Shown here: positions 1 to 6,483 of the stretch, in pieces
Layout of the letters: each line of letters opens with the position of its first letter
How positions within the stretch are numbered: the first letter of the stretch is position 1
Assembly (NCBI GenBank): GCA_025356505.1
Contig: JANXSV010000192.1
Coordinates: 1-7,321, forward strand
Direction of reading: 5' to 3'
Origin: Methylovirgula sp.
GTDB lineage: Bacteria; Pseudomonadota; Alphaproteobacteria; Rhizobiales; Beijerinckiaceae
DNA: 7,321 nucleotides
The notes under the pieces: generated by a model
Databases searched by the model: none
Told to the model about the DNA's origin: nothing
Seen by the model: the letters and a program-made list of their open reading frames with translations, nothing else
Program-made: the position numbers and the translations under genes

Positions 1-167
1 CGGATTTCCTGTCATGGTGGGTGAGGGATTTGCCAAACGCGGCTACCAATCTCTATCGGCGCGCCCTAAATCGCCCAATCATGACATGGACAATCCGAAC
101 CCCTGAACAGCGCGCAACAGCGCAACGACACGCGGATCAAATGGTCTTCGAAGGCTTTCTCCCGTGA
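1..167 (+). CDS. Glycerophosphodiester phosphodiesterase, C-terminal fragment (5' end outside window)
   Basis: The reading frame is open from base 3 and ends at TGA 165-167, giving the last 54 residues of a protein that begins upstream of the window. The end reads ...RPIMTWTIRTPEQRATAQRH, then ADQMVFEGFLP. The 'P(V/I)(L/M)TWT(V/I)RTPE' strand followed by 'ADQM(I/V)FEGF' is the usual C-terminus of alphaproteobacterial glycerophosphodiester phosphodiesterases (GDPD family, TIM barrel). These hydrolyse glycerophosphodiesters to glycerol-3-phosphate and an alcohol. The catalytic His/Glu residues lie upstream and cannot be checked. The stop codon overlaps the GTG start of the next gene by 4 bp (GTGA 164-167), which suggests translational coupling. 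Identification is from remembered family motifs on a short fragment. Confidence 0.8.
   Translation, partial: DFLSWWVRDLPNAATNLYRRALNRPIMTWTIRTPEQRATAQRHADQMVFEGFLP
150..154 (+). promoter_or_regulatory. Ribosome-binding site for the FemAB-like gene
   Basis: GAAGG lies 9 nt upstream of the GTG at 164, inside the end of the phosphodiesterase gene. No in-frame ATG lies upstream; the ATG at 141 is in another frame. The site therefore supports the GTG start and the coupled GTGA overlap. Confidence 0.6.
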
Positions 168-1426
168 GTTTGAAACTGCGCATTGCCACCAGCATCGCAA
201 ATGTGAAAGCGACAGATTGGGACGCCTGCGCCAATCCTGAAATAGAATCACAAATCAATGCTTTGGCGGTCAAAGCGGATTCGTTTTCAGAGGCGCTTGA
301 ATCATCGCCTCAGGCGGAACGGTTTAATCCGTTCATCACCCATGCCTTTCTCCACGCCTTGGAAGTGTCCGGGTCGGTTGGTAAAGGCACGGGCTGGACC
401 CCTGCCTATGTGCTTGTCGAAGATGAGACCGGAGACTTGCAGGCGGCCGCGCCCTCCTATGTCAAAACCAATTCTCAGGGCGAATATGTGTTTGATCACG
501 GCTGGGCCCAGGCCTATGAGCGCGCAGGCGGGCGTTATTATCCCAAAATCCAGGTGTCCGTGCCGTTCACTCCCGCCACGGGCCGCCGCCTTCTCGCCCG
601 CACTGCCGAGGCTGAGCAGCAGTTGATTGCCGGTTTACGCGGGCTGCGCGCCTCGGTGAAGGCCTCGTCGCTGCACCTCACATTTCTCGAAAAATCCTCA
701 GCCACACGTCTCACACAGGCAGGGTTTTTACCGCGCAACGACCAGCAGTTCCACTTTTTCAATGAAGGATACCGGTCCTTCGAAGACTTTCTCGCGGCGC
801 TCTCTTCGAAAAAGCGCAAAAATATACGCCGCGAACGCAAGGATGCCCTCGCCAATGATATCACCATCGAACAGCTAACTGGCGCAAACATTACCGAAGC
901 GCACTGGCAGGCGTTCTATGAGTTTTACATGGATACGGGCGCGCGCAAATGGGGCCAGCCCTATCTCACACGGCGGTTTTTCACCGAAATAGGCCGCACC
1001 ATGCCGCAGCATATTCTGCTGGTGATGGCGAAACGCCATGGCCGCTATATCGCCGGGGCCATCAACTTCATCGGCAAAGATGCGCTCTACGGGCGCAACT
1101 GGGGCGCGATTGAGCACCACCCGTTCCTGCACTTTGAGGTCTGCTATTACCAAGCCATTGATTATGCCATTGCGCATGGCCTTTCGCGCGTCGAAGCCGG
1201 CGCACAGGGCGAGCACAAATTGGCGCGAGGTTACAAACCGGTAATCACCTATTCGGCTCACGATATCGCTGATCCGGGCTTGAAACGCGCAGTAGCTGAA
1301 TATTTGGACCATGAACGCAGAGAAGTCGCCCAAATTGCCGGTATTCTGGGCGAACACACGCCGTTCAAGCGGATCAGCCAGCCAGAAACAGGCTCGCAAG
1401 CTGAACGGGACATGTATAACGAATGA
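164..1426 (+). CDS. FemAB-like / GNAT-fold acyltransferase (DUF482, PF04339 family)
   Basis: 420 aa from a GTG start with GAAGG 9 nt upstream, ending at TGA 1424-1426. The protein matches the DUF482 family, often annotated 'peptidogalycan biosynthesis' or 'GNAT family N-acetyltransferase'. Recognisable blocks are NPFITHAFLHALEVSGSVG (about residues 55-73), TGWTP (76-80), GEYVFDHGWAQAYERAGGRYYPK (106-128), VPFTP (133-137), SSKKRKNIRRER (214-225) and a late block VEAGAQGEHKLARGYKP (343-359). The family has two tandem GNAT-like folds as in FemA/B/X. Its substrate is not established, so acyl or aminoacyl transfer is inferred from fold. There is no signal peptide or membrane segment, so it should be cytoplasmic. 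Residues 25-52, before NPF, form a Glu/Ser/Ala-rich stretch that looks like a variable linker. The 4-bp overlap with the upstream phosphodiesterase gene suggests one operon. Family assignment is firm; function is not. Confidence 0.9.
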   Translation: MSLKLRIATSIANVKATDWDACANPEIESQINALAVKADSFSEALESSPQAERFNPFITHAFLHALEVSGSVGKGTGWTPAYVLVEDETGDLQAAAPSYVKTNSQGEYVFDHGWAQAYERAGGRYYPKIQVSVPFTPATGRRLLARTAEAEQQLIAGLRGLRASVKASSLHLTFLEKSSATRLTQAGFLPRNDQQFHFFNEGYRSFEDFLAALSSKKRKNIRRERKDALANDITIEQLTGANITEAHWQAFYEFYMDTGARKWGQPYLTRRFFTEIGRTMPQHILLVMAKRHGRYIAGAINFIGKDALYGRNWGAIEHHPFLHFEVCYYQAIDYAIAHGLSRVEAGAQGEHKLARGYKPVITYSAHDIADPGLKRAVAEYLDHERREVAQIAGILGEHTPFKRISQPETGSQAERDMYNE

Positions 1427-1453
1427 CAAAAGCTTAAGTTGATTACAGATCCC

Positions 1454-1479
1454 GTAACGCGCATTTTTTGCACATCGCA
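1454..1479 (+). promoter_or_regulatory. Possible ECF-sigma-type promoter upstream of the LTxxQ gene (weak)
   Basis: The 97-bp gap between 1426 and 1524 contains GTAACG (1454-1459), exactly 16 nt, then CGCA (1476-1479). This resembles the GTAACC-N16-CGAA pattern described for Caulobacter SigF-type ECF promoters, with one mismatch in each box. It sits 45 nt upstream of the ATG. A match this short can arise by chance, and I see no convincing housekeeping -35/-10 pair in the gap. Treat as a candidate only. Confidence 0.18.
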
Positions 1480-1523
1480 GCATTGAACTGACGATTTCAA
1501 CGGAATTTGCCACGGAGTTTGCA

Positions 1524-2051
1524 ATGAAAAATTATTCTAAAGTTATCCTGACAGGTGCAGTTCTCGCAGTTATCGGCGCGACAGCAGCTATTGCCCGCAA
1601 TCAAGGCGAACGCGGCATGGGTGGTCCGATGGGCGGTCCCGGCGGTGAAAAAATGTACGAGCGCATGTGCTCTGCCGATGCTCCGAAGATGGACGGCAGC
1701 AAAATGGTCGAACATCTCACCCGCAAACTCACACTGACCGACGCACAGAAGCCCGCTCTGGCTGATCTGCAGAAGGCCATGACGGACAGCCGCGCCACAG
1801 CAAAGACTGCCCTTTGTGCTGACCCTAAGCCTGATTTTACCAATGTCCCAGCCCGCATGGCGTTTGGCATCAAGGTGGCTGAAACCCGCCTGAACGGGAT
1901 GAAGGCCGTGCAGCCCAAGATGGAGGCATTCTACGCCGCTCTCACAGACAGCCAGAAGGTCACCTTCAATGAAATGCGTCATGGTGGACATGGCGGCAAA
2001 CATGACAAGGGCGGCCATGGCGGCCCGATGATGGAAAACGACGGCAAGTAA
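1524..2051 (+). CDS. Exported LTxxQ-motif protein (Spy/CpxP-like), Gly/His-rich
   Basis: 175 aa; ATG start with GGAG (1514-1517) 6 nt upstream; TAA at 2049-2051. Residues 1-24 look like a signal peptide: KNYSK, a hydrophobic core VILTGAVLAVIGATAA, then likely cleavage after AIA. The mature protein starts with a Gly/Met-rich stretch (about 28-42). A helical body carries two LTxxQ motifs, LTDAQ (71-75) and LTDSQ (140-144), the hallmark of the Spy/CpxP/LTxxQ superfamily. The tail (152-175) is Gly/His/Lys-rich with repeated HGG, which could bind divalent metal. C49 and C98 could form a disulfide if the protein is periplasmic. Spy and CpxP are periplasmic chaperone or stress-sensing proteins, and CnrX/ZraP relatives bind metals. 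Which role applies here is inference. The gene is separated by 97 bp from the gene before and by a terminator-like hairpin from the gene after, so it is probably its own unit. Confidence 0.82.
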   Translation: MKNYSKVILTGAVLAVIGATAAIARNQGERGMGGPMGGPGGEKMYERMCSADAPKMDGSKMVEHLTRKLTLTDAQKPALADLQKAMTDSRATAKTALCADPKPDFTNVPARMAFGIKVAETRLNGMKAVQPKMEAFYAALTDSQKVTFNEMRHGGHGGKHDKGGHGGPMMENDGK

Positions 2052-2122
2052 CAGCCTTTAATCCCGCGCTGTAAAAACGGCTTCATCCTGCGGCCTTGAC
2101 GAAAGCGCCCAACATTGCGAAA

Positions 2123-2149
2123 CCTCGGCGGTGCCATCGCCGGGGTTTT
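2123..2149 (+). terminator. Terminator-like GC hairpin plus T-run, abutting the HIT start codon
   Basis: CCTCGGCG (2123-2130) pairs with CGCCGGGG (2138-2145) over 8 bp with one T-G wobble, around a 7-nt loop GTGCCAT (2131-2137), followed by TTTT (2146-2149). This is the form of an intrinsic terminator and would serve the LTxxQ gene. The 3' arm supplies the only G-rich ribosome-binding sequence in front of the HIT ATG at 2152, so in any transcript reading through it would also cover that site. Whether it acts as a terminator, an RBS-masking structure or both cannot be told from sequence. Confidence 0.6.
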
Positions 2150-2151
2150 CT

Positions 2152-2592
2152 ATGAGCTACGATCCACAAAATATCTTCGCCAAAATCCTTCGCGGTGAGG
2201 TGCCAAGCGTCAAGGTTTTTGAGGACGAAAGCGTCATTGCCATCATGGACGTCTTTCCGCAGGCGAACGGTCATGTGCTGGTCATTCCCAAGGCAGCCTC
2301 GCGCAACCTTTTCGATATTGCGCCGCATGAGCTCTCTGCTTTGATCTTGCGTGTTCAAATCATCGCCAAAGCTGCGAAGCAGGCTTTTCAAGCCGACGGC
2401 ATCACCCTTTCGCAGTTTAATGAAAGCGCCGGAGGCCAGAGCGTGTTTCATACCCATTTTCACGTCATGCCAAGATTTAATGGCATTGCGCTGGGTGCAC
2501 ATGGCGGCAGCGGCATCGCAGACCTTGAAGTCTTGAAAACGCAGGCCGAGCAGATCAAAGCTGCGCTATCAGCCAACCCACCAGCCGCATAG
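2152..2592 (+). CDS. HIT-family protein (histidine-triad nucleotide hydrolase/transferase, HinT-like)
   Basis: 146 aa from ATG 2152 to TAG 2590-2592. The start MSYDPQNIFAKILRGEVPS matches the usual beginning of bacterial HIT proteins. An in-frame GTG at 2131 would add seven residues (MPSPGFS) but lies in the loop of a hairpin and does not resemble the family. The protein has the N-terminal phi-FAKI-RGE-P block, then DVFPQANGHVLVIPK (about 31-45), and the active-site triad in QSVFHTHFHVMPR (about residues 97-109). The last His of HxHxH is the nucleophile in the family. HIT hydrolases cleave nucleoside phosphoramidates and related adenylates; the natural substrate here is unknown. GGGG (2142-2145) 6 nt upstream is the only Shine-Dalgarno-like sequence. 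The last 24 bp overlap the end of the opposing azlD-like gene. Confidence 0.92.
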   Translation: MSYDPQNIFAKILRGEVPSVKVFEDESVIAIMDVFPQANGHVLVIPKAASRNLFDIAPHELSALILRVQIIAKAAKQAFQADGITLSQFNESAGGQSVFHTHFHVMPRFNGIALGAHGGSGIADLEVLKTQAEQIKAALSANPPAA

Positions 2593-2925
2593 CAGCAGCG
2601 CGCCGAGGCCCGACAGAACTGCCGGAATGACACGCCTCCCGGACACGAAAAATAACGCGATTGCCACGGCCAACGAAAAGATGCGCGCGCCAAAAGGCAC
2701 CGCAGCCAAAGTGCCGGAAGGATGGGTCATGATATTCGCCACAATTCCGGCGAGCAAAGCCGTCGCAACCAGCCTCACCCAAATCAGAATTTCAGACGCT
2801 TCATCAAGATCTTTGGCCACAAAAACCGCTGCAACACGCCAGATTTCGCTCGGCAAAAATCCGAAAATTGCCACGAGAATGTAGGGGGTAAGGCCTCCAA
2901 ACGAGGTCAGCAGCCAGTCGGTCAC
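2569..2925 (-). CDS. azlD: AzlD-family branched-chain amino-acid transporter subunit
   Basis: 118 aa, GTG start at 2925 and TGA at 2571-2569. The small, strongly hydrophobic protein has four likely membrane segments: around TPYILVAIFGFL, LIWVRLVATALLAGIVANIM, ARIFSLAVAIALFFVSG and VIPAVLSGLGALLLCGWWVG. Size, the early GFLPSEIWR block and its position behind an azlC-like gene fit the AzlD family (PF05437), small partner of AzlC in branched-chain amino-acid export. Its start overlaps the azlC stop by 4 bp (GTGA). No good ribosome-binding site precedes it, so translation probably depends on coupling. Its 3' end overlaps the convergent HIT gene by 24 bp. The exported substrate is inferred from the family; members vary. 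Confidence 0.85.
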   Translation of the reverse strand: MTDWLLTSFGGLTPYILVAIFGFLPSEIWRVAAVFVAKDLDEASEILIWVRLVATALLAGIVANIMTHPSGTLAAVPFGARIFSLAVAIALFFVSGRRVIPAVLSGLGALLLCGWWVG

Positions 2926-3620
2926 CGGCGGAATTTTCTGTGAACCAGATAAGCCAAGCTTCCACCTAAAACGCCAACAATCAAAAGATCAGCACCGCCT
3001 CCGGTTAAAGCAGACACCGGAACAGTCAGCGCAGCGCCAGCCACCAACGCTGCGGCATCGGCGATGGAACGGGCATTGCGCATGACAGCCAGTAAAAAAT
3101 ACAGCGGCGCGACGAATAAAAGCCCGGCGGCAAAAAGCGGCGGCAGCGCGCTGAACAAAAAATATCCCCCGGCGGTAAATGCTGCCGATGTCAGACAGCA
3201 GGCCGTGCCATAGCCCATAAAAAACGCCATCCGCATGTCTCGCGGCAACTGCGGCACCCGCCGCATACATTCCGCCCAGACTGTCACCGAGACAAAATGC
3301 GATGCCAACACCTGCGTCCATATTGATGTTTTAGCTGTGCGCAATAACGGCAACAGGCTAACGCACATGGGCAGGAACCGCATTGAGGACAGTGTCACTG
3401 CTGCCGCAATAGCCACAGGTGTGGCCTTCGTTGCCAACATGCCATAAAAAATGATCTGAGCCGGACCAGCCCAGATCAGCAGCGTTGAAACAACAGCGGC
3501 ACCGAGCGGGTGGCCGACATCTCTTGCGAGCCCACCTACCCCTGAGAGCGCAATAGCCACGAAAAAGGCCGGACCCGACATGGCCTCCAAGATGCCCTGA
3601 CGAAAATCGTCAAGACTCAC
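2922..3620 (-). CDS. azlC: AzlC-family branched-chain amino-acid transporter, large subunit
   Basis: 232 aa from GTG 3620 to TGA 2924-2922. Hydrophobic membrane protein of the AzlC family (PF03591), with the characteristic early stretch GVGGLARDVGHPLGAAVVSTLL, IWAGPAQIIFYG and then VTLSSMRFLPMCVSLLPLL. Further membrane segments run through the middle and C-terminal thirds. AzlC and AzlD together form an exporter of branched-chain amino acids in characterised cases. Start choice: GTG 3620 has a G-run (3633-3629) 8 nt upstream that can pair with anti-Shine-Dalgarno sequence. The alternative GTG at 3650 adds ten residues (MEIEGAGARR) and directly follows the clpA stop (TAA|GTG), but has no ribosome-binding site, so it would need reinitiation. 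Either way the gene is effectively fused to the clpS-clpA transcription unit, and it overlaps azlD by 4 bp. Confidence 0.85.
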   Translation of the reverse strand: MSLDDFRQGILEAMSGPAFFVAIALSGVGGLARDVGHPLGAAVVSTLLIWAGPAQIIFYGMLATKATPVAIAAAVTLSSMRFLPMCVSLLPLLRTAKTSIWTQVLASHFVSVTVWAECMRRVPQLPRDMRMAFFMGYGTACCLTSAAFTAGGYFLFSALPPLFAAGLLFVAPLYFLLAVMRNARSIADAAALVAGAALTVPVSALTGGGADLLIVGVLGGSLAYLVHRKFRR

Positions 3621-3628
3621 CCGTCGTG

Positions 3629-3641
3629 CCCCCGCCCCCTC
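3629..3641 (-). promoter_or_regulatory. G-rich ribosome-binding region of azlC
   Basis: On the minus strand the sequence is GAGGGGGCGGGGG, ending 8 nt before GTG 3620. GGGGG can pair with CCUCC of 16S rRNA with one wobble. It lies downstream of the alternative GTG at 3650 and is the main reason for preferring the shorter AzlC. Confidence 0.4.
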
Positions 3642-3650
3642 TATTTCCAC

Positions 3651-6092
3651 TTAGATGACTTTAGCGGGGTCAGAACTAGCGGCGTCGCGCTTTTCTCTAG
3701 CGGGCGCAGCTTTTTTGGACGCAGGCTTTTTCGCGGCAGCTTTGACGCCTTGACGGTTTTTGCCGGCTTCGACAATGTCCTTTTCCGGCCGGGGAAGTGT
3801 CGGCCCTTCAGGATACACAAAGGACAGTTTCTTTTCGCCCTTGTCGTCTTCAGTCACCACAACCCGAACAGCGCCACCGTTTTTCAAGCGACCGAACAAC
3901 ACTTCATCCGCCAGCGGCGTCTTAATGGTGCTCTGGATAACCCGAGCCATCGGTCGCGCGCCCATCGCCTCGTCGTAACCGTTCTTGACCAGCCATTGAC
4001 GCGCGTCATCCGACAGCTCGATGGTGACGTTCCGGTCTGCCAACTGCGTTTCAAGCTGCATGATGAATTTGTCCACCACCTTCGAAATGACACTCTCCGG
4101 CAGACGGCCAAATGGGACGATCGCATCGAGACGATTGCGGAATTCCGGCGCAAACAATTTGTTGATCGCCTCGACGTCGTCGCCCATCCGCTTGCCAGCC
4201 GTAAAGCCGATGCTCTCGCGCGCCATGTCTGCCGCGCCCGCATTGGTCGTCATGATGAGGATGGTGTTGCGGAAATCAACCTGCTTGCCGGAATTATCGG
4301 TGAGCTTTCCGTGGTCCATAATCTGCAGCAAGATATTGAACAGGTCGGGATGCGCCTTTTCGATTTCATCGAGCAGCAAGACGCAATGCGGATGCTGGTC
4401 TACGGCATCCGTCAAAAGACCGCCCTGATCGAAGCCGACATAGCCGGGAGGCGCACCAATCAGCCGCGACACAGTATGCCGTTCCATATATTCGGACATA
4501 TCAAACCGGATAAGCTCGACACCAAGGCTTTTCGCCAACTGCCGCGCCGCTTCGGTTTTCCCGACGCCGGTCGGGCCGGAGAACAGATAGGAGCCGATTG
4601 GCTTTTCGCCATCGCGCAGGCCGGCACGCGCCAGCTTGATCGCCGATGTCAGCGCCGCCACGGCCGTATCCTGGCCATAGACAACGCGCTTCAAAGTTTC
4701 GTCGAGGTGTTGGAGCACTTCAACATCGTCTTTCGAAACAGTCTTGGCCGGAATGCGGGCCATCGTCGCGATTGTCTGCTCAATTTCCGCAATGCCAATG
4801 CTTTTGGCGCGCTTATTTTCCGGCAGCAACATCTGGCTCGCGCCGGTCTCGTCGATAACGTCGATCGCCTTATCCGGCAATTTACGGTCATGGATGTATC
4901 GCGCTGAAAGCTCCACCGCGCCTTTAATAGCGTCTGGCGTGTACTTAACCTTATGAAACTCTTCGAAATATGGCTTCAAACCGGTAAGAATGGCAATCGC
5001 ATCGGGCACGGATGGTTCATTGACGTCAATTTTCTGGAACCGGCGAACCAGCGCGCGATCCTTTTCAAAATACTGCCGGTATTCATTGTAGGTGGTCGAC
5101 CCGATACAACGCAAGGTGCCCTGCGCCAAGGCTGGCTTGAGCAGGTTTGAAGCATCCATAGAGCCGCCAGACGTTGCACCCGCACCTATCACGGTGTGAA
5201 TTTCGTCGATGAACAGAATCGCGTTCTTGTGCTGCTCGATTTCTTTCATCACCTGCTTCAGACGCTCTTCAAAATCACCGCGGTATCGAGTCCCGGCCAG
5301 TAATGCGCCCATATCGAGCGAGAACACTGTCGCCTTGGCCAACACTTCCGGCACTTCGCCTTCATTGATTTTGCGCGCAAGGCCTTCCGCGATTGCGGTT
5401 TTACCCACACCCGGATCGCCCACATAAAGCGGGTTATTTTTGGCGCGACGGCACAGAATCTGGATGGTGCGGCTAACCTCGGCCTCGCGTCCGATCAGCG
5501 GATCAATTTTGCCATCGCGCGCCTTCTTGTTGAGATTGACGCAATAGGCGTCGAGCGCCGATTCCTTCTTTTTGGTCTCTCCAGCCTCTGCCTTGCCTTG
5601 GTCGCGGTTCTCCGGCTCATCGCCGCGCGAGCCCTGCGGCTCGGACAGTCCCGGCCGCTTAGCAATGCCGTGCGAAATATAGTTGACCGCGTCAAAGCGG
5701 GTCATGTCCTGCTCCTGGAGGAAATAGGCCGCATGGCTTTCGCGCTCGGCAAAGATAGCCACCAGCACATTCGCGCCTGTGACATCTTCGCGGCCTGAAC
5801 TTTGCACATGGATCACGGCGCGCTGGATAACGCGCTGGAAGCCCGCCGTCGGCTTGGCGTCGGCCTCGCCTTCCACGATGAGATTGGTGAGTTCGTTGTC
5901 GATATAGTCCACCAGGCTTTTGCGCAGCTGATCAAGATCAACCGTACAGGCGCGCATCACCGCGATAGCATCCTGATCTTCCAGCAAAGCCAGAAGAAGG
6001 TGCTCAAGCGTCGCGAATTCATGATGGCGTTCATTGGCCGTGGCCAGCGCACGATGGAGAGATTGTTCGAGCGGGCGTGAGAAACTAGGCAT
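3651..6092 (-). CDS. clpA: ATP-dependent Clp protease ATP-binding subunit ClpA
   Basis: 813 aa from ATG 6092 to TAA 3653-3651. Hexameric AAA+ unfoldase that delivers substrates, including those brought by ClpS, to ClpP. Clp N-domain occupies about 1-145. An acidic/Lys-rich linker follows (150-178). D1 has Walker A GDPGVGKT (225-232), pore loop GTRYRG (267-272) and Walker B ILFIDE (292-297). D2 has Walker A GPTGVGKT (506-513), pore loop GYVG (550-553), Walker B VLLLDE (571-576) and FRNRLD (651-656). No ClpB-type middle domain is present. SIGF (627-630) is the ClpP-docking loop, so a partner ClpP is expected elsewhere. The tail (about 765-813) is Pro/Lys/Ala-rich and extends past the E. coli ClpA length of 758. 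An in-frame ATG at 6152 would add 20 residues, but ATG 6092 has GAAGGA at the right distance and begins [16 protein letters not shown] as the family does. It lies 10 nt after clpS. Confidence 0.97.
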   Translation of the reverse strand: MPSFSRPLEQSLHRALATANERHHEFATLEHLLLALLEDQDAIAVMRACTVDLDQLRKSLVDYIDNELTNLIVEGEADAKPTAGFQRVIQRAVIHVQSSGREDVTGANVLVAIFAERESHAAYFLQEQDMTRFDAVNYISHGIAKRPGLSEPQGSRGDEPENRDQGKAEAGETKKKESALDAYCVNLNKKARDGKIDPLIGREAEVSRTIQILCRRAKNNPLYVGDPGVGKTAIAEGLARKINEGEVPEVLAKATVFSLDMGALLAGTRYRGDFEERLKQVMKEIEQHKNAILFIDEIHTVIGAGATSGGSMDASNLLKPALAQGTLRCIGSTTYNEYRQYFEKDRALVRRFQKIDVNEPSVPDAIAILTGLKPYFEEFHKVKYTPDAIKGAVELSARYIHDRKLPDKAIDVIDETGASQMLLPENKRAKSIGIAEIEQTIATMARIPAKTVSKDDVEVLQHLDETLKRVVYGQDTAVAALTSAIKLARAGLRDGEKPIGSYLFSGPTGVGKTEAARQLAKSLGVELIRFDMSEYMERHTVSRLIGAPPGYVGFDQGGLLTDAVDQHPHCVLLLDEIEKAHPDLFNILLQIMDHGKLTDNSGKQVDFRNTILIMTTNAGAADMARESIGFTAGKRMGDDVEAINKLFAPEFRNRLDAIVPFGRLPESVISKVVDKFIMQLETQLADRNVTIELSDDARQWLVKNGYDEAMGARPMARVIQSTIKTPLADEVLFGRLKNGGAVRVVVTEDDKGEKKLSFVYPEGPTLPRPEKDIVEAGKNRQGVKAAAKKPASKKAAPAREKRDAASSDPAKVI

Positions 6093-6098
6093 CTTCAA

Positions 6099-6104
6099 TC
6101 CTTC
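6099..6104 (-). promoter_or_regulatory. Ribosome-binding site of clpA overlapping the clpS stop
   Basis: GAAGGA on the minus strand (6104 to 6099) includes the GA of the clpS TGA stop and lies 6 nt before ATG 6092. It decides the clpA start against the in-frame ATG at 6152 and implies translational coupling of clpS and clpA. Confidence 0.65.
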
Positions 6105-6483
6105 ACTTTTTTTCCATGACACACTGCAAAGGATGCTGCTTCTTGCGGGCATAATCCATCACCTGAGTGACTTTCGTTTCGGCAACTTCAAAGGTAAATA
6201 CGCCGCACTCGCCCACATTGTTATTATGGACATGCAACATGATGGTCGTGGCTTCTTCAATGGTCTTATTAAAGAACCTCTGCAGCACAAGAATCACAAA
6301 TTCCATCGGCGTGTAATCGTCGTTGAGCAGCAGGACACGGTAGAGATTGGGCTTTTTGAGCTTCTCAACCGTCCGCGTAATCAGGCCAACCCCGTTTCCC
6401 GCCCCGTTCCCGTTGTCCGGATTGCCGCGCTTTGGCGTGTCTGCTGCTGATATAGGTGTATGAGAAATACGTTCCGCACACAT
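6103..6483 (-). CDS. clpS: ClpS, N-degron adaptor of the ClpAP protease
   Basis: 126 aa, ATG 6483 to TGA 6105-6103. ClpS binds proteins with destabilising N-terminal residues (Leu, Phe, Tyr, Trp) and docks on the ClpA N-domain. The core matches E. coli ClpS closely: [22 protein letters not shown] (about 50-71), MLHVH (82-86), [13 protein letters not shown] (93-105) and HPLQCVMEK (117-125). By alignment N54, D55, D56 and H86 correspond to the residues that hold the substrate alpha-amino group, and M60 to the hydrophobic-pocket gate residue. All are present. The first about 45 residues form a flexible extension with an Asn/Gly-rich stretch (20-33), unlike the core. The loop after HVH reads NNNVGECG. 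First gene of the probable clpS-clpA-azlC-azlD unit. Confidence 0.96.
   Translation of the reverse strand: MCAERISHTPISAADTPKRGNPDNGNGAGNGVGLITRTVEKLKKPNLYRVLLLNDDYTPMEFVILVLQRFFNKTIEEATTIMLHVHNNNVGECGVFTFEVAETKVTQVMDYARKKQHPLQCVMEKK

Noticed and set aside
1460..1475. T-run after the acyltransferase gene as a terminator
   Set aside because: No stable GC stem immediately precedes the TTTTTT at 1464-1469.
875..1513. Minus-strand open frame of 212 codons opposite the acyltransferase gene
   Set aside because: Antisense to a conserved gene, no family-like motifs and no sensible membrane or signal features.
1497..2018. Minus-strand open frame of 173 codons opposite the LTxxQ gene
   Set aside because: The plus strand has signal peptide, LTxxQ motifs and a ribosome-binding site; the minus frame only mirrors its His/Gly-rich composition.
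2535..2568. Possible azlD terminator on the minus strand inside the HIT gene (CGCAG...CTGCG then TTTT)
   Set aside because: Only a 5-bp stem around a loop of about 20 nt, and the bases are constrained by HIT coding; too weak to call.
3750..4907. Long plus-strand open frame (385 codons) opposite clpA
   Set aside because: It lies wholly antisense to the highly conserved clpA AAA+ domains, has no recognisable domain, and long antisense frames are expected opposite biased coding sequence.
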